From contig DJVD01000257.1 in NCBI GenBank assembly GCA_002440805.1, positions 1 through 5,548 of the forward strand: a stretch of 5,548 nucleotides of DNA. Reading direction: 5' to 3'. A program made the position numbers and the translations under genes. The stretch comes from Chloroflexi bacterium UBA6265. GTDB lineage: Bacteria > Chloroflexota > Chloroflexia > Thermomicrobiales > UBA6265. Every line of letters begins with the position of its first letter. The stretch's first letter is position 1. Shown here piece after piece: positions 1-5,548 of this stretch. The notes under the pieces were generated by a model, which saw only the letters and a program-made list of their open reading frames with translations, did not search any database and had not been told where the DNA came from.

Positions 1-4
1 CCGC

Positions 5-95
5 GATATCGTAGCACGAAGGGCGATGATATGCCGATCCTGAATGGCAACATCAAAGTAGTAGTCGGGGTGGGCACAGGCGCATGATATCGTAG
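5..95 (+). repeat. Short direct repeat GATATCGTAG, two copies
   Basis: The 10-base word GATATCGTAG occurs at 5-14 and again at 86-95, 81 bases apart, upstream of the reductase-like gene. The exact match does not extend on either side. Each copy contains the palindrome GATATC. It could be a pair of protein-binding sites or a chance repeat, and nothing else here supports a function. Confidence 0.25.
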
Positions 96-126
96 TTAGG
101 CAGTCAATAACATCGGAGCAGGCACT

Positions 127-132
127 GGAGGA
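127..132 (+). promoter_or_regulatory. Ribosome binding site that decides the start of the reductase-like gene
   Basis: GGAGGA at 127-132 is a near-perfect Shine-Dalgarno sequence. It directly abuts the ATG at 133, which is too close for initiation, but has proper spacing (7 bases after the last G) to the ATG at 139. The gene is therefore annotated from 139, two codons downstream of the longest possible start. Confidence 0.75.
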
Positions 133-138
133 ATGGCA

Positions 139-762
139 ATGCGACACTTGATGGCAACCACTTTTCTCACACTCGATGGCGTGATGCAGGCTCCCGGTGG
201 TCCGGGCGAAGATGATGATGGTGGCTTCCAGTATGGTGGCTGGAGCGTGCCGTACTGGGACGATGTGATGATGGAGGCAATGGGGAGGTACACCAGCTCG
301 CCATTCAGCATGGTGCTTGGCCGCAGAACCTACGATGTCATGGCGGCGTACTGGCCCAATGCCAGTGAGGAAGAAGGCGCGGGCGTGTTCAACAACGCCA
401 CCAAATACCTCGCTTCCCGCGGCACCCCGAACATGATCTGGCAGAACACCGTTCACCTGCAGGGCAATGCGGCCGAGGCGCTGGCAGCATTGAAGGAAGA
501 AGACGGCCCAGAGCTGCAGGTGCATGGCAGCAGCAACCTGCTGCAAACGCTGCTAGCCACCCCGGGACTGGTGGATTACCTACGCCTGTGGATTTTCCCT
601 GTCACGGTCGGCAGCGGCAAGCGATTGTTCGGCGACGGCGTGCTGCCTGTTGGCTGGAAGCTGGTTGATCATGTCACCGCCACCACGGGTGTGTTCATCG
701 CCACCTATGAACCGACCGGGCCAGTACCCATCGGATCGTTCGATCACCTGCCAGAATCCTGA
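139..762 (+). CDS. Dihydrofolate reductase family protein (RibD C-terminal domain)
   Basis: This 207-residue protein fits the stand-alone RibD-C/DHFR-like family (YyaP/YwjB type), cytoplasmic proteins with a nucleotide-binding reductase fold. Family features visible are the N-terminal strand with TLDGVMQAPGG (residues 11-21), the cofactor-loop motif LGRRTYD (60-66), the HGSSNLLQTLL segment (129-139) that matches the family's G-S-x-L-x-x-x-L helix start, and the closing motif PVTVGSGKRLFGDG (154-167). Length is normal for the family and nothing looks broken. NADPH-dependent reduction is likely from the fold, but most such proteins have no proven substrate, and there are no riboflavin or folate genes nearby to assign a pathway. 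It stands alone in the window, ends inside the foot of a strong hairpin, and converges with the C39 peptidase gene. The family call is firm; the specific reaction is unknown. Confidence 0.9.
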   Translation: MRHLMATTFLTLDGVMQAPGGPGEDDDGGFQYGGWSVPYWDDVMMEAMGRYTSSPFSMVLGRRTYDVMAAYWPNASEEEGAGVFNNATKYLASRGTPNMIWQNTVHLQGNAAEALAALKEEDGPELQVHGSSNLLQTLLATPGLVDYLRLWIFPVTVGSGKRLFGDGVLPVGWKLVDHVTATTGVFIATYEPTGPVPIGSFDHLPES

Positions 763-812
763 GAAACGCACATCACCCCGGCATCGTCGTTGATGCCGGG
801 GTGATGTGTCTC
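761..812. terminator. Bidirectional hairpin between convergent genes
   Basis: A perfect 17-base-pair inverted repeat (769-785 pairing with 792-808) encloses a six-base loop, GTCGTT. GAGA at 761-764 can further pair with TCTC at 809-812 across a small bulge. The hairpin lies exactly between the stop codon of the plus-strand reductase-like gene (760-762) and that of the minus-strand C39 peptidase gene (827-829), so it can serve both transcripts. Neither side has a long T run: the plus side continues TCTCCCC and the minus side GCGTTTCTC. Release may thus depend on hairpin strength or other factors. Confidence 0.75.
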
Positions 813-826
813 CCCACCTACTGCAC

Positions 827-2380
827 CTACTGCGGATAAACAGCCAGGCCCATGCCATCCACCACGCTCCACATGGCCGTGAAGGTGGCCCAATCATAGT
901 GATGGGTCACACCCTTGGCGGGATCCATCACGTAGACGCCAAGGTCGTCGTAGCCCACCACGGTGACCACGTGCATGCCGGCAAACACCGAGTACATGCC
1001 ATCGTCGTCCAGGCGTTCACGGGTATCGCCCCAGAAGCCCAGCCACACCACCACCGGGTGCCCGGCGTTGAGGTGCTGTTTCAGGATTTCAGGATCTCCC
1101 CCGGAGTAAAACGATTCGCCGATATAGCCATTGGCATTGAGGGTGGGCACCAGCGCCTCGGCGTAGACGCCGTAGTCATCGGTATTGCCCCACCAGCCAT
1201 CGATATTGCCGCGATAGCCATTGTGTGGATTGGCCGCGAGCGGCACAGAATCGATAAATGTCTGCTCGCCCACACCGGGGCCAAAAGCGGCAGTCGCAGC
1301 ATACGTCGCGGCATATTCACAACTGAGGTTGCGGCTCTGCACATAGTTGGGAACGGACAGCATTACCACTGGCTCAGACGTGATCTGCGGCCCCACCACA
1401 TCGGTATCCCGCTCCCACGGGATAATCACACGCTCACCAACAACCAGGTTGGCCGGATCGAGATCGGGATTCAGGGTGATGAGATGGTCGACCGGCACAC
1501 CCCACGCCTCAGCGATGGTATGGAACGAATCGCCAGGCTGGATCACATGGGTACCGACGGCCCAAGGGCTGGTGCCCTCGCGCTCGGCGGCAACCTGGGC
1601 GGCTGTGGCCGGATCCTGGCCAGGCTCCGGGATGATGATCACCTGGCCGGGGACAACCTCGTATCCGTACGGCATCCAGCTGGATCGATAAATGGCTTCG
1701 GGATCAACCCCGAACTCGGCGGCGATGGTATCGAGCGTATCACCTTCCTGCACTTCGTAGCGCAACTGCTGCGCAGCGAGCGTGCTGGTAGCCATGCCGA
1801 CCATCAACATCAGCGCAGCCATGGACGCAAACAAGGCACGACGCGAGTTGGCGAGACGATAGCTGTGCCGCATCGAGAATCCGGCGAACGATGGCTTCGG
1901 CCAGGCGGACGGACGCATACCAGCGACAACGCCATGTGCGCGCTGTTTCATCGTGTCAGCGGACATCGGCATCTGCAGGGAGATGGCCGGGGCCGGAATG
2001 CGCACATGCTTGCTGGGATACAGGGTGTCGTAATGATGCTGCGAGCCTCGACCGATTGATCGGGTGCAGACAGCGGGCCGGGTGGAAATCGTGTTCAGGC
2101 GTCGGGCCTGCTGGGCATCAAGGCGGGACGCGTACAACCCCACCACGCCATCGGGGGCGGCACAGCGGCGCCGCTTGCTGCTGGCGTAGATGCCACGATG
2201 CGCGCCCCGAATTTCTGCAATGGGCACCGGTGCCGGGCCAGGCGGGATGGATCGGGTTGGCGCGGCAATTGGGGCTTCCGAGGTGGCCGCATGATCCTGA
2301 AAATGCTGCACCCATTGCTGGCGACGCTGTTGTGTATCGGATGGTTGGGCAGCCGGCCTGCGCCCAAGAACGATGGTCAT
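827..2380 (-). CDS. LysM-containing C39-like cysteine peptidase with signal anchor
   Basis: The 517-residue protein has, in order: an Arg/Pro/Ala/Gln-rich extension (1-169), a basic stretch and hydrophobic segment (about 171-203, ALFASMAALMLMVGMATSTLAA) that is a signal peptide or membrane anchor, LysM domain 1 (about 207-254, YEVQEGDTLDTIAAEFGV), LysM domain 2 (about 277-322, HVIQPGDSFHTIAEAWGV), and a C39_2-type papain-like domain (about 341-515). In the last, Gln348 and Cys354 (Q-x5-C, SRNLSCEYA), His470 (GMHVVTVVGYDD) and Asp486 (VMDPAKG) match the catalytic set of the family. LysM domains bind peptidoglycan or related glycans, so the enzyme probably acts at the wall on peptides or wall-linked proteins; the substrate is unknown. 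The start at 2380 has a good ribosome binding site and a promoter at the right distance. A shorter start at 1873 (MRHSYRLANS) would give an ordinary secreted protein but lacks a clear ribosome binding site. The ATG at 2419 also lacks one. Domain calls are firm; the start is less so. Confidence 0.85.
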   Translation of the reverse strand: MTIVLGRRPAAQPSDTQQRRQQWVQHFQDHAATSEAPIAAPTRSIPPGPAPVPIAEIRGAHRGIYASSKRRRCAAPDGVVGLYASRLDAQQARRLNTISTRPAVCTRSIGRGSQHHYDTLYPSKHVRIPAPAISLQMPMSADTMKQRAHGVVAGMRPSAWPKPSFAGFSMRHSYRLANSRRALFASMAALMLMVGMATSTLAAQQLRYEVQEGDTLDTIAAEFGVDPEAIYRSSWMPYGYEVVPGQVIIIPEPGQDPATAAQVAAEREGTSPWAVGTHVIQPGDSFHTIAEAWGVPVDHLITLNPDLDPANLVVGERVIIPWERDTDVVGPQITSEPVVMLSVPNYVQSRNLSCEYAATYAATAAFGPGVGEQTFIDSVPLAANPHNGYRGNIDGWWGNTDDYGVYAEALVPTLNANGYIGESFYSGGDPEILKQHLNAGHPVVVWLGFWGDTRERLDDDGMYSVFAGMHVVTVVGYDDLGVYVMDPAKGVTHHYDWATFTAMWSVVDGMGLAVYPQ

Positions 2381-2385
2381 GCGTA

Positions 2386-2393
2386 CTCTCCCC
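2386..2393 (-). promoter_or_regulatory. Ribosome binding site of the C39 peptidase gene
   Basis: The minus strand reads GGGGAGAG, then five bases (TACGC), then ATG ending the site at 2380. This is the best initiation signal among all in-frame starts of this gene, and it favours the long form with the N-terminal extension. Confidence 0.6.
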
Positions 2394-2413
2394 GGACTCT
2401 GACAAGCTCGTTC

Positions 2414-2433
2414 GTACATCTATGTACGTACAT
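2414..2433. promoter_or_regulatory. Operator-like cluster of three GTACAT half-sites
   Basis: GTACAT (2414-2419), ATGTAC (2422-2427) and GTACAT (2428-2433) alternate in orientation, forming two overlapping inverted repeats. The inner one extends to a perfect 14-base palindrome, TATGTACGTACATA, at 2421-2434. It overlaps the predicted transcription start of the C39 gene, so a bound protein could block initiation. No regulator gene is in the window. The palindrome is seen directly; its role as an operator is inference. Confidence 0.5.
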
Positions 2434-2438
2434 ACCAG

Positions 2439-2467
2439 ACTATAGGCATGCGGTGACCCCTTGGCAA
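2439..2467 (-). promoter_or_regulatory. Sigma-70-type promoter for the C39 peptidase gene
   Basis: On the minus strand TTGCCA (2467-2462) is followed by a 17-base spacer and TATAGT (2444-2439). Each hexamer matches five of six consensus bases and the spacer is optimal. Transcription would start near 2432, giving a leader of about 50 bases before the ATG at 2380. The predicted start falls inside the palindromic cluster at 2414-2433, a usual place for a repressor site. Confidence 0.65.
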
Positions 2468-2582
2468 GACAAACAAATGTTCTGAATGGCAGCGACTGCC
2501 CGGTTTTCGTTGCTATCACTGGGGATATGTCGTGCAGGGCTGTCGCGATTCACTGGGAGCGTCGTGACTGTTCGTCACAAGC

Positions 2583-2597
2583 GTACATCAGTGATGT
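2583..2597. promoter_or_regulatory. Hyphenated palindrome with a further GTACAT half-site
   Basis: ACATCA (2585-2590), one central G, and TGATGT (2592-2597) form a perfect 13-base interrupted palindrome. Its left end is part of GTACAT (2583-2588), the same word found in the cluster at 2414-2433. It lies about 120 bases upstream of the M14 peptidase start, so it could be a site of the same regulator acting on the rightward operon. A separate short inverted repeat, GTGAC (2564-2568) and GTCAC (2574-2578), lies just to its left. Confidence 0.35.
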
Positions 2598-2705
2598 CCC
2601 ATTCTGGTCGCACTGCTGAGGGGGGGAATACAAAGACTTGCTAGCAAACAGGCGCTATGCGACCATTCCAAAACGTGCACCAGCACATTCGCATACACAT
2701 TTTCC

Positions 2706-2714
2706 GGGAGAAAG
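2706..2714 (+). promoter_or_regulatory. Ribosome binding site that decides the start of the M14 gene
   Basis: GGGAGAAAG at 2706-2714 contains GGGAG eight bases before the ATG at 2719. The longer reading frame back to a TTG at 2638 has no comparable site and adds a stretch with no family likeness (MLANRRYATIPKR), so 2719 is chosen. Confidence 0.7.
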
Positions 2715-2718
2715 TGGA

Positions 2719-4086
2719 ATGTCACTGGACGTTCAGCGGTACATGCAGAATGTGCCGGAAATGGATCGATTCCTCACCGTCGATGAGCTAAGTGCCGATC
2801 TCGCTGCAATCGCGCAGAAGCATCCGGAGATTGCTTGCTGGCGCCGGGTAGGTTCATCCCAGCTGGGCGAACCGATCCATATGTTGAGCTTTGGCAAGGG
2901 CGATCGCAATATCCTGCTCTTCGCCTGCCCCCATCCCAATGAGCCGATCGGCGCGATGATGGTGCATCACCTCGCCCATCTTCTGGTTAATGATGCAGCA
3001 CTGCGGGAGGGATTAGGGTTCACATGGAACATGATTGCCTGCGTGGATCCGGATGGTACCCGCCTCAATGAAGGTTGGTTCAACGGCCCGTTCACGGTCA
3101 CCAACTATGCCCGCAACTTTTACCGGCCGGCTGGCGATAACCAGGTGGAGTGGACATTTCCACACAACTACAAGACCAACTATTACGATCGTACGCTGCC
3201 TGAGAGCCAAATGCTGATGCGTGTGATCGATGAACTGAAGCCGGAACTCATGGGCAGCCTGCATAACGCCGGCTTTGGCGGTGTGTATTACTACATCTCC
3301 CGTGAAATCCCGGAACTGTGGAGCACCTTCCACCAACTACCGGAGTGGGAAGAGTTGCCGTTAAAGCTGGGCGAGCCAGAAGTGCCATATGCCGTTGAGT
3401 ACGCGCCGGCAATTTTCAAGATGCTGGGCACCAGCGAAACCTACGACTACCTCGAGGCCCATGGTAGCGATATGAGCACATTCAGTTCGGGCGGGAGCAG
3501 CGACGAATACGCCTCCCGCTATGGCACGCTCACGCTCGTCACCGAGATGGCATATTTCGACGATCCCCGTGTCAACGATCAAACCGTTATGGACACCAAT
3601 CGTCGTGATGCGATCCTCGAGGGCATGGACAAGGCCGATGCCACCGCCGACTTCGTGAACGAGATCCTGACCGCAGTAAAGGACGACCTGCGCACCAAAT
3701 CATCGTTCGAAGTTGCCGTGACCTGGTTCAACAAGATGCATAGCCAACACAAGGATGCCGAGCGCCATTGGGCCAGCACTGATCCCGCAACTGACCGCCC
3801 CGCTACTGTTGCCGAGATATTCAGCAGCAATCAGGAATCGCGATTCTACCGCTTGCTCTCGTTAGGGATGCTGGTTCGCATGCTGGAGGGCGAAGTGGCC
3901 GTGGGCAATGGCACGCCGACGATTCGCCAGAACCGCATCAAAGCCCGGAATGCGTTCGACGAATGGAGCGCTGAACTGGAAGGTGAACTACAAATGCGCG
4001 TGGTGCCAATACGTAAGCTGGTTGCTGTCCAGCTGGGTGCGATATTGGCCACCGCGGAACATCTCGCAGCGAATTCGCGCGTATAG
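2719..4086 (+). CDS. M14 family zinc metallocarboxypeptidase-like protein
   Basis: The 455-residue protein has no signal peptide or membrane segment and should be cytoplasmic. The M14 zinc site is visible as His72-x-x-Glu75 (PHPNEPIGA) with the third ligand His182 (GSLHNAGFGG), and the catalytic glutamate is Glu276 (LVTEMAYF). Ligand spacing is normal for the family. DPDGTR (110-115) and YARNFYRP (130-137) occupy the places of the usual NPDG and NRNF motifs. In the latter, the Asn that helps hold the substrate's C-terminal carboxylate appears replaced by Ala131 while Arg132 is kept. Residues from about 300 to 455 form a mostly helical tail beyond the normal catalytic domain, with no recognised motif. 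M14 enzymes remove C-terminal residues, cut wall peptides or deacylate related amides. The following gene encodes a peptide-binding transporter component, so hydrolysis of imported peptides is the best guess. Family is firm; substrate is unknown. Confidence 0.88.
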   Translation: MSLDVQRYMQNVPEMDRFLTVDELSADLAAIAQKHPEIACWRRVGSSQLGEPIHMLSFGKGDRNILLFACPHPNEPIGAMMVHHLAHLLVNDAALREGLGFTWNMIACVDPDGTRLNEGWFNGPFTVTNYARNFYRPAGDNQVEWTFPHNYKTNYYDRTLPESQMLMRVIDELKPELMGSLHNAGFGGVYYYISREIPELWSTFHQLPEWEELPLKLGEPEVPYAVEYAPAIFKMLGTSETYDYLEAHGSDMSTFSSGGSSDEYASRYGTLTLVTEMAYFDDPRVNDQTVMDTNRRDAILEGMDKADATADFVNEILTAVKDDLRTKSSFEVAVTWFNKMHSQHKDAERHWASTDPATDRPATVAEIFSSNQESRFYRLLSLGMLVRMLEGEVAVGNGTPTIRQNRIKARNAFDEWSAELEGELQMRVVPIRKLVAVQLGAILATAEHLAANSRV

Positions 4087-4160
4087 GAAAGGAGCACCGG
4101 AGACCATCGAAGCAATTGCCTTAACCAGGCAGCGTTTACGCCCTCTTCCGATGTACCGAT

Positions 4161-4164
4161 GGAG
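4161..4164 (+). promoter_or_regulatory. Ribosome binding site of the solute-binding protein gene
   Basis: GGAG at 4161-4164 lies eight bases before the ATG at 4173. This ATG opens directly into a Tat signal peptide, confirming the start. Confidence 0.7.
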
Positions 4165-4172
4165 ATATCCCC

Positions 4173-5548
4173 ATGAAAAACCTCACGATTTCCCGTCGAT
4201 CCTTCGTCACGTCGAGCAGCATGGCGACGGCCGCTGCTGTCATCGCCAGCAAGAGTTTCCCGCGCAGCATGTCGGCACAAACGCCGGTAGCGGAGATCCC
4301 GCCGAAAACGTTGAATGGCACTGCGATCCTCACCTCGACCGGTGAACCGCAGAGTTTTAATCCCGATTTTCAGATTGATGACAATGTCTGGCCCATGGCC
4401 TGCAATATCTATAATTCCCTGTTCAGCCTGGATAACAGCTACAACGTCATTCCGGAACTCGCGACCGGATACGAAGTGGCTGAAGATGGCATGTCCATCG
4501 ACGTCACCCTGAACCCGCTGGCCACCTGGCACGATGGCACCATGGTGACTGCCAATGATGTGAAGTACACCCTCGAGCAGATCGTAGCGTCGCCGGAAGC
4601 CCCGGCATCCAGCCTTATCAATGCGGTTGAGACAGTGGACGTGGTCGACGACCACACAGCTAAAATCAACCTCAAGCAGCCTTCTGCCTCAGTCATCGGA
4701 TTCCTTAGCTGGTACGGCGTGTTCATCCTGCCGGCCCACATTTATGAGGGCACGGATTGGGCAACCAACGACGCCAACCTGGCCCCGGTGGGCTCCGGTC
4801 CGTTCAAGTTCGAAAGCTACGATGCCGGCGCTTCCGTGAAGCTCGTGGCCAACGAGCAGTACTTTGGCGAAGGCCCGTACCTGGAAGGACTCATCTATCA
4901 GATCATCCCGGATCCGAATACGGCTGTGCAATCGTTGCAGAACGGCGAGGTCGACTTGGTTGATCTCCCCAACGCCCAGGTGCCCGCGTTCGAATCGAAC
5001 CCGGAGTTCAAGGTTACGTCCAAGATTTACCCGAGCCCGCTGTACTTCGGCTTCAACACGCTGAAGGCCCCATTCGATAACGTCGATGTTCGCCGTGCCG
5101 TAGGTATGGCGATCGACCGGGACCAGATCGTCGCGACTGCCCTTGGTGGCTATGGCACGGCGGAAAACCGTTACTACCCGAGCGTCATCGAATGGGCCAG
5201 TAACCCGGACGCCACCTGCCCACCGTACGACGTTGAGGGGGCCAACAAGCTGCTTGATGAGTCTGGATTGCCGATGGACGGCGATACGCGCGCCGAGGTG
5301 AAGTTGTTGCACTTCACCGGCTGGCAAGAGGCCGCCGATACCGCCACGGTGATCAAGGAGCAACTCGCTGCAATCGGAATCAAGGTTGAACTGGTGCTTC
5401 TCGAGTTCGCCGCATGGGAAACCGAACTGGTAGCCGGCAACTTCGATATGGGTCTCCTTGGTGGTTTCCAGGGCCCGGATCCATCGAATCTCAAGATTCG
5501 CTACGGCACCGACACCGGCCTGAATCACTGGGGCTACAGCAATCCCGA
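4173..5548 (+). CDS. Peptide ABC transporter substrate-binding protein (SBP family 5), partial, Tat signal
   Basis: The frame is open from 4173 to the right edge: 458 residues are present, and the C-terminus, probably 50-150 residues, is missing. The start is a Tat signal: SRRSFV (residues 7-12), a modest hydrophobic stretch (about 13-27) and a likely cut after SMSA (residue 35). The mature part matches the DppA/OppA-type family: LATWHDGTMVTANDVKYTLE (116-135, the family's W-x-DG-x-x-x-TA-x-DV signature), VGSGPFKFESY (206-216), FDNVDVRRAVGMAIDRDQIV (301-320), and DVEGANKLLDESG (353-365). Such proteins bind peptides, nickel complexes or other solutes outside the cell and hand them to an ABC permease; permease and ATPase genes would be expected to the right. 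There is no lipobox cysteine near the signal, so it is not a standard lipoprotein. It follows the M14 peptidase gene by 86 bases with no terminator between, so co-transcription is likely. The ligand cannot be read from sequence. Confidence 0.93.
   Translation, partial: MKNLTISRRSFVTSSSMATAAAVIASKSFPRSMSAQTPVAEIPPKTLNGTAILTSTGEPQSFNPDFQIDDNVWPMACNIYNSLFSLDNSYNVIPELATGYEVAEDGMSIDVTLNPLATWHDGTMVTANDVKYTLEQIVASPEAPASSLINAVETVDVVDDHTAKINLKQPSASVIGFLSWYGVFILPAHIYEGTDWATNDANLAPVGSGPFKFESYDAGASVKLVANEQYFGEGPYLEGLIYQIIPDPNTAVQSLQNGEVDLVDLPNAQVPAFESNPEFKVTSKIYPSPLYFGFNTLKAPFDNVDVRRAVGMAIDRDQIVATALGGYGTAENRYYPSVIEWASNPDATCPPYDVEGANKLLDESGLPMDGDTRAEVKLLHFTGWQEAADTATVIKEQLAAIGIKVELVLLEFAAWETELVAGNFDMGLLGGFQGPDPSNLKIRYGTDTGLNHWGYSNP

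Larger units (their letters stand above)
1..138. other. Unassigned left edge and leader of the reductase-like gene
   Basis: No gene can be supported here. On the plus strand, frame 1 is open from the edge to a TGA at 85-87 and would give a 28-residue tail ending VVVGVGTGA, which I do not recognise. On the minus strand one frame is open across the whole stretch and contains the run DYYFDVAIQDRHIIALRA. This faintly recalls the first beta-strands of amidohydrolase-type enzymes, but the frame has no ATG, GTG or TTG start in the window. Either could be the end of a neighbouring gene or chance. No convincing -35/-10 pair was found for the downstream gene, so its promoter may be weak, atypical or further left. 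Confidence 0.4.
2381..2718. other. Divergent intergenic region (338 bp)
   Basis: This stretch separates the leftward C39 gene from the rightward M14 gene and encodes nothing I can support. It holds the leftward promoter, two groups of palindromic sites, a run of seven G (2620-2626) and the two ribosome binding sites. No strong rightward promoter was identified. The best -10-like word is TACAAA at 2629-2634, but no acceptable -35 sits in front of it. The rightward transcript may use an atypical or activator-dependent promoter. Confidence 0.7.

Noticed and set aside
1..132. Minus-strand frame containing DYYFDVAIQDRHIIALRA as the start of an amidohydrolase gene
   Set aside because: The likeness is faint, no usual start codon exists in the frame within the window, and too little sequence is present to decide.
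806..2059. Long plus-strand open frame (417 codons) opposite the C39 peptidase gene
   Set aside because: Its translation is rich in His, Arg and Gly with no domain, and it is antisense to a gene with clear LysM and C39 motifs. It is a shadow of that gene's codon bias.
2381..2419. ATG at 2419 as the start of the C39 protein
   Set aside because: It lacks a ribosome binding site and would sit only about a dozen bases after the predicted transcription start, whereas the ATG at 2380 has GGGGAGAG at proper spacing.
2095..2519. Small overlapping open frames on both strands around the N-terminal extension
   Set aside because: None has a ribosome binding site or recognisable domain; the frame continuous with the C39 protein is the better coding candidate.
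2620..2626. Run of seven G as a phase-variable tract
   Set aside because: It is short, lies in non-coding sequence, and is not placed between promoter elements that I could identify, so there is no support for switching.
2638..2718. TTG-initiated extension of the M14 protein by 27 residues
   Set aside because: There is no good ribosome binding site before 2638, the extra residues have no family likeness, and the ATG at 2719 has a well-placed GGGAG.
3846..4655. Minus-strand open frame of 269 codons across the end of the M14 gene and the start of the binding protein gene
   Set aside because: It runs antisense through two well-supported genes and their gap and shows no recognisable domain.
4689..5528. 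Minus-strand open frame of 279 codons
   Set aside because: It lies wholly antisense to the solute-binding protein, whose family motifs are unmistakable on the plus strand.

Overview
The window holds four genes and part of a left edge I could not assign. GC content is moderate to high and the codons favour G/C in third position. The mix of genes (a LysM/C39 wall-associated cysteine peptidase, a Tat-exported family 5 solute-binding protein without a lipobox, and a YyaP-like reductase-domain protein) would fit a free-living bacterium of the Chloroflexota/Thermomicrobia type. That placement is an inference from style, not from a marker gene.

Layout: (i) 1-138, unassigned edge and leader; (ii) 139-762 (+), a RibD-C/DHFR-like protein; (iii) 761-812, a strong hairpin with a perfect 17-bp stem between two convergent genes, probably a two-way terminator; (iv) 827-2380 (-), a membrane-anchored or secreted protein with two LysM domains and a C39-like cysteine peptidase domain, carrying an unusual N-terminal extension of about 170 residues; (v) 2381-2718, a divergent intergenic region with a near-consensus sigma-70-type promoter reading left and clustered GTACAT/ATGTAC half-sites; (vi) 2719-4086 (+), an M14-type zinc metallopeptidase without a signal peptide; (vii) 4173-5548 (+), the start of a Tat-exported peptide/oligopeptide ABC transporter substrate-binding protein that runs off the right edge.

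Genes (vi) and (vii) lie 86 bp apart on the same strand and plausibly form a peptide uptake and processing operon: the binding protein captures peptides outside and the metallopeptidase trims them or an amidated relative inside. The divergent C39 peptidase acts at the cell surface. Repeated half-sites in the shared upstream region raise the possibility that one regulator controls both directions. No mobile element, CRISPR array, tRNA or rRNA was seen, and nothing here amounts to a clearly new system. The best leads are the operator-like cluster, the N-terminal extension of the C39 protein, and an altered substrate-binding motif in the M14 enzyme.
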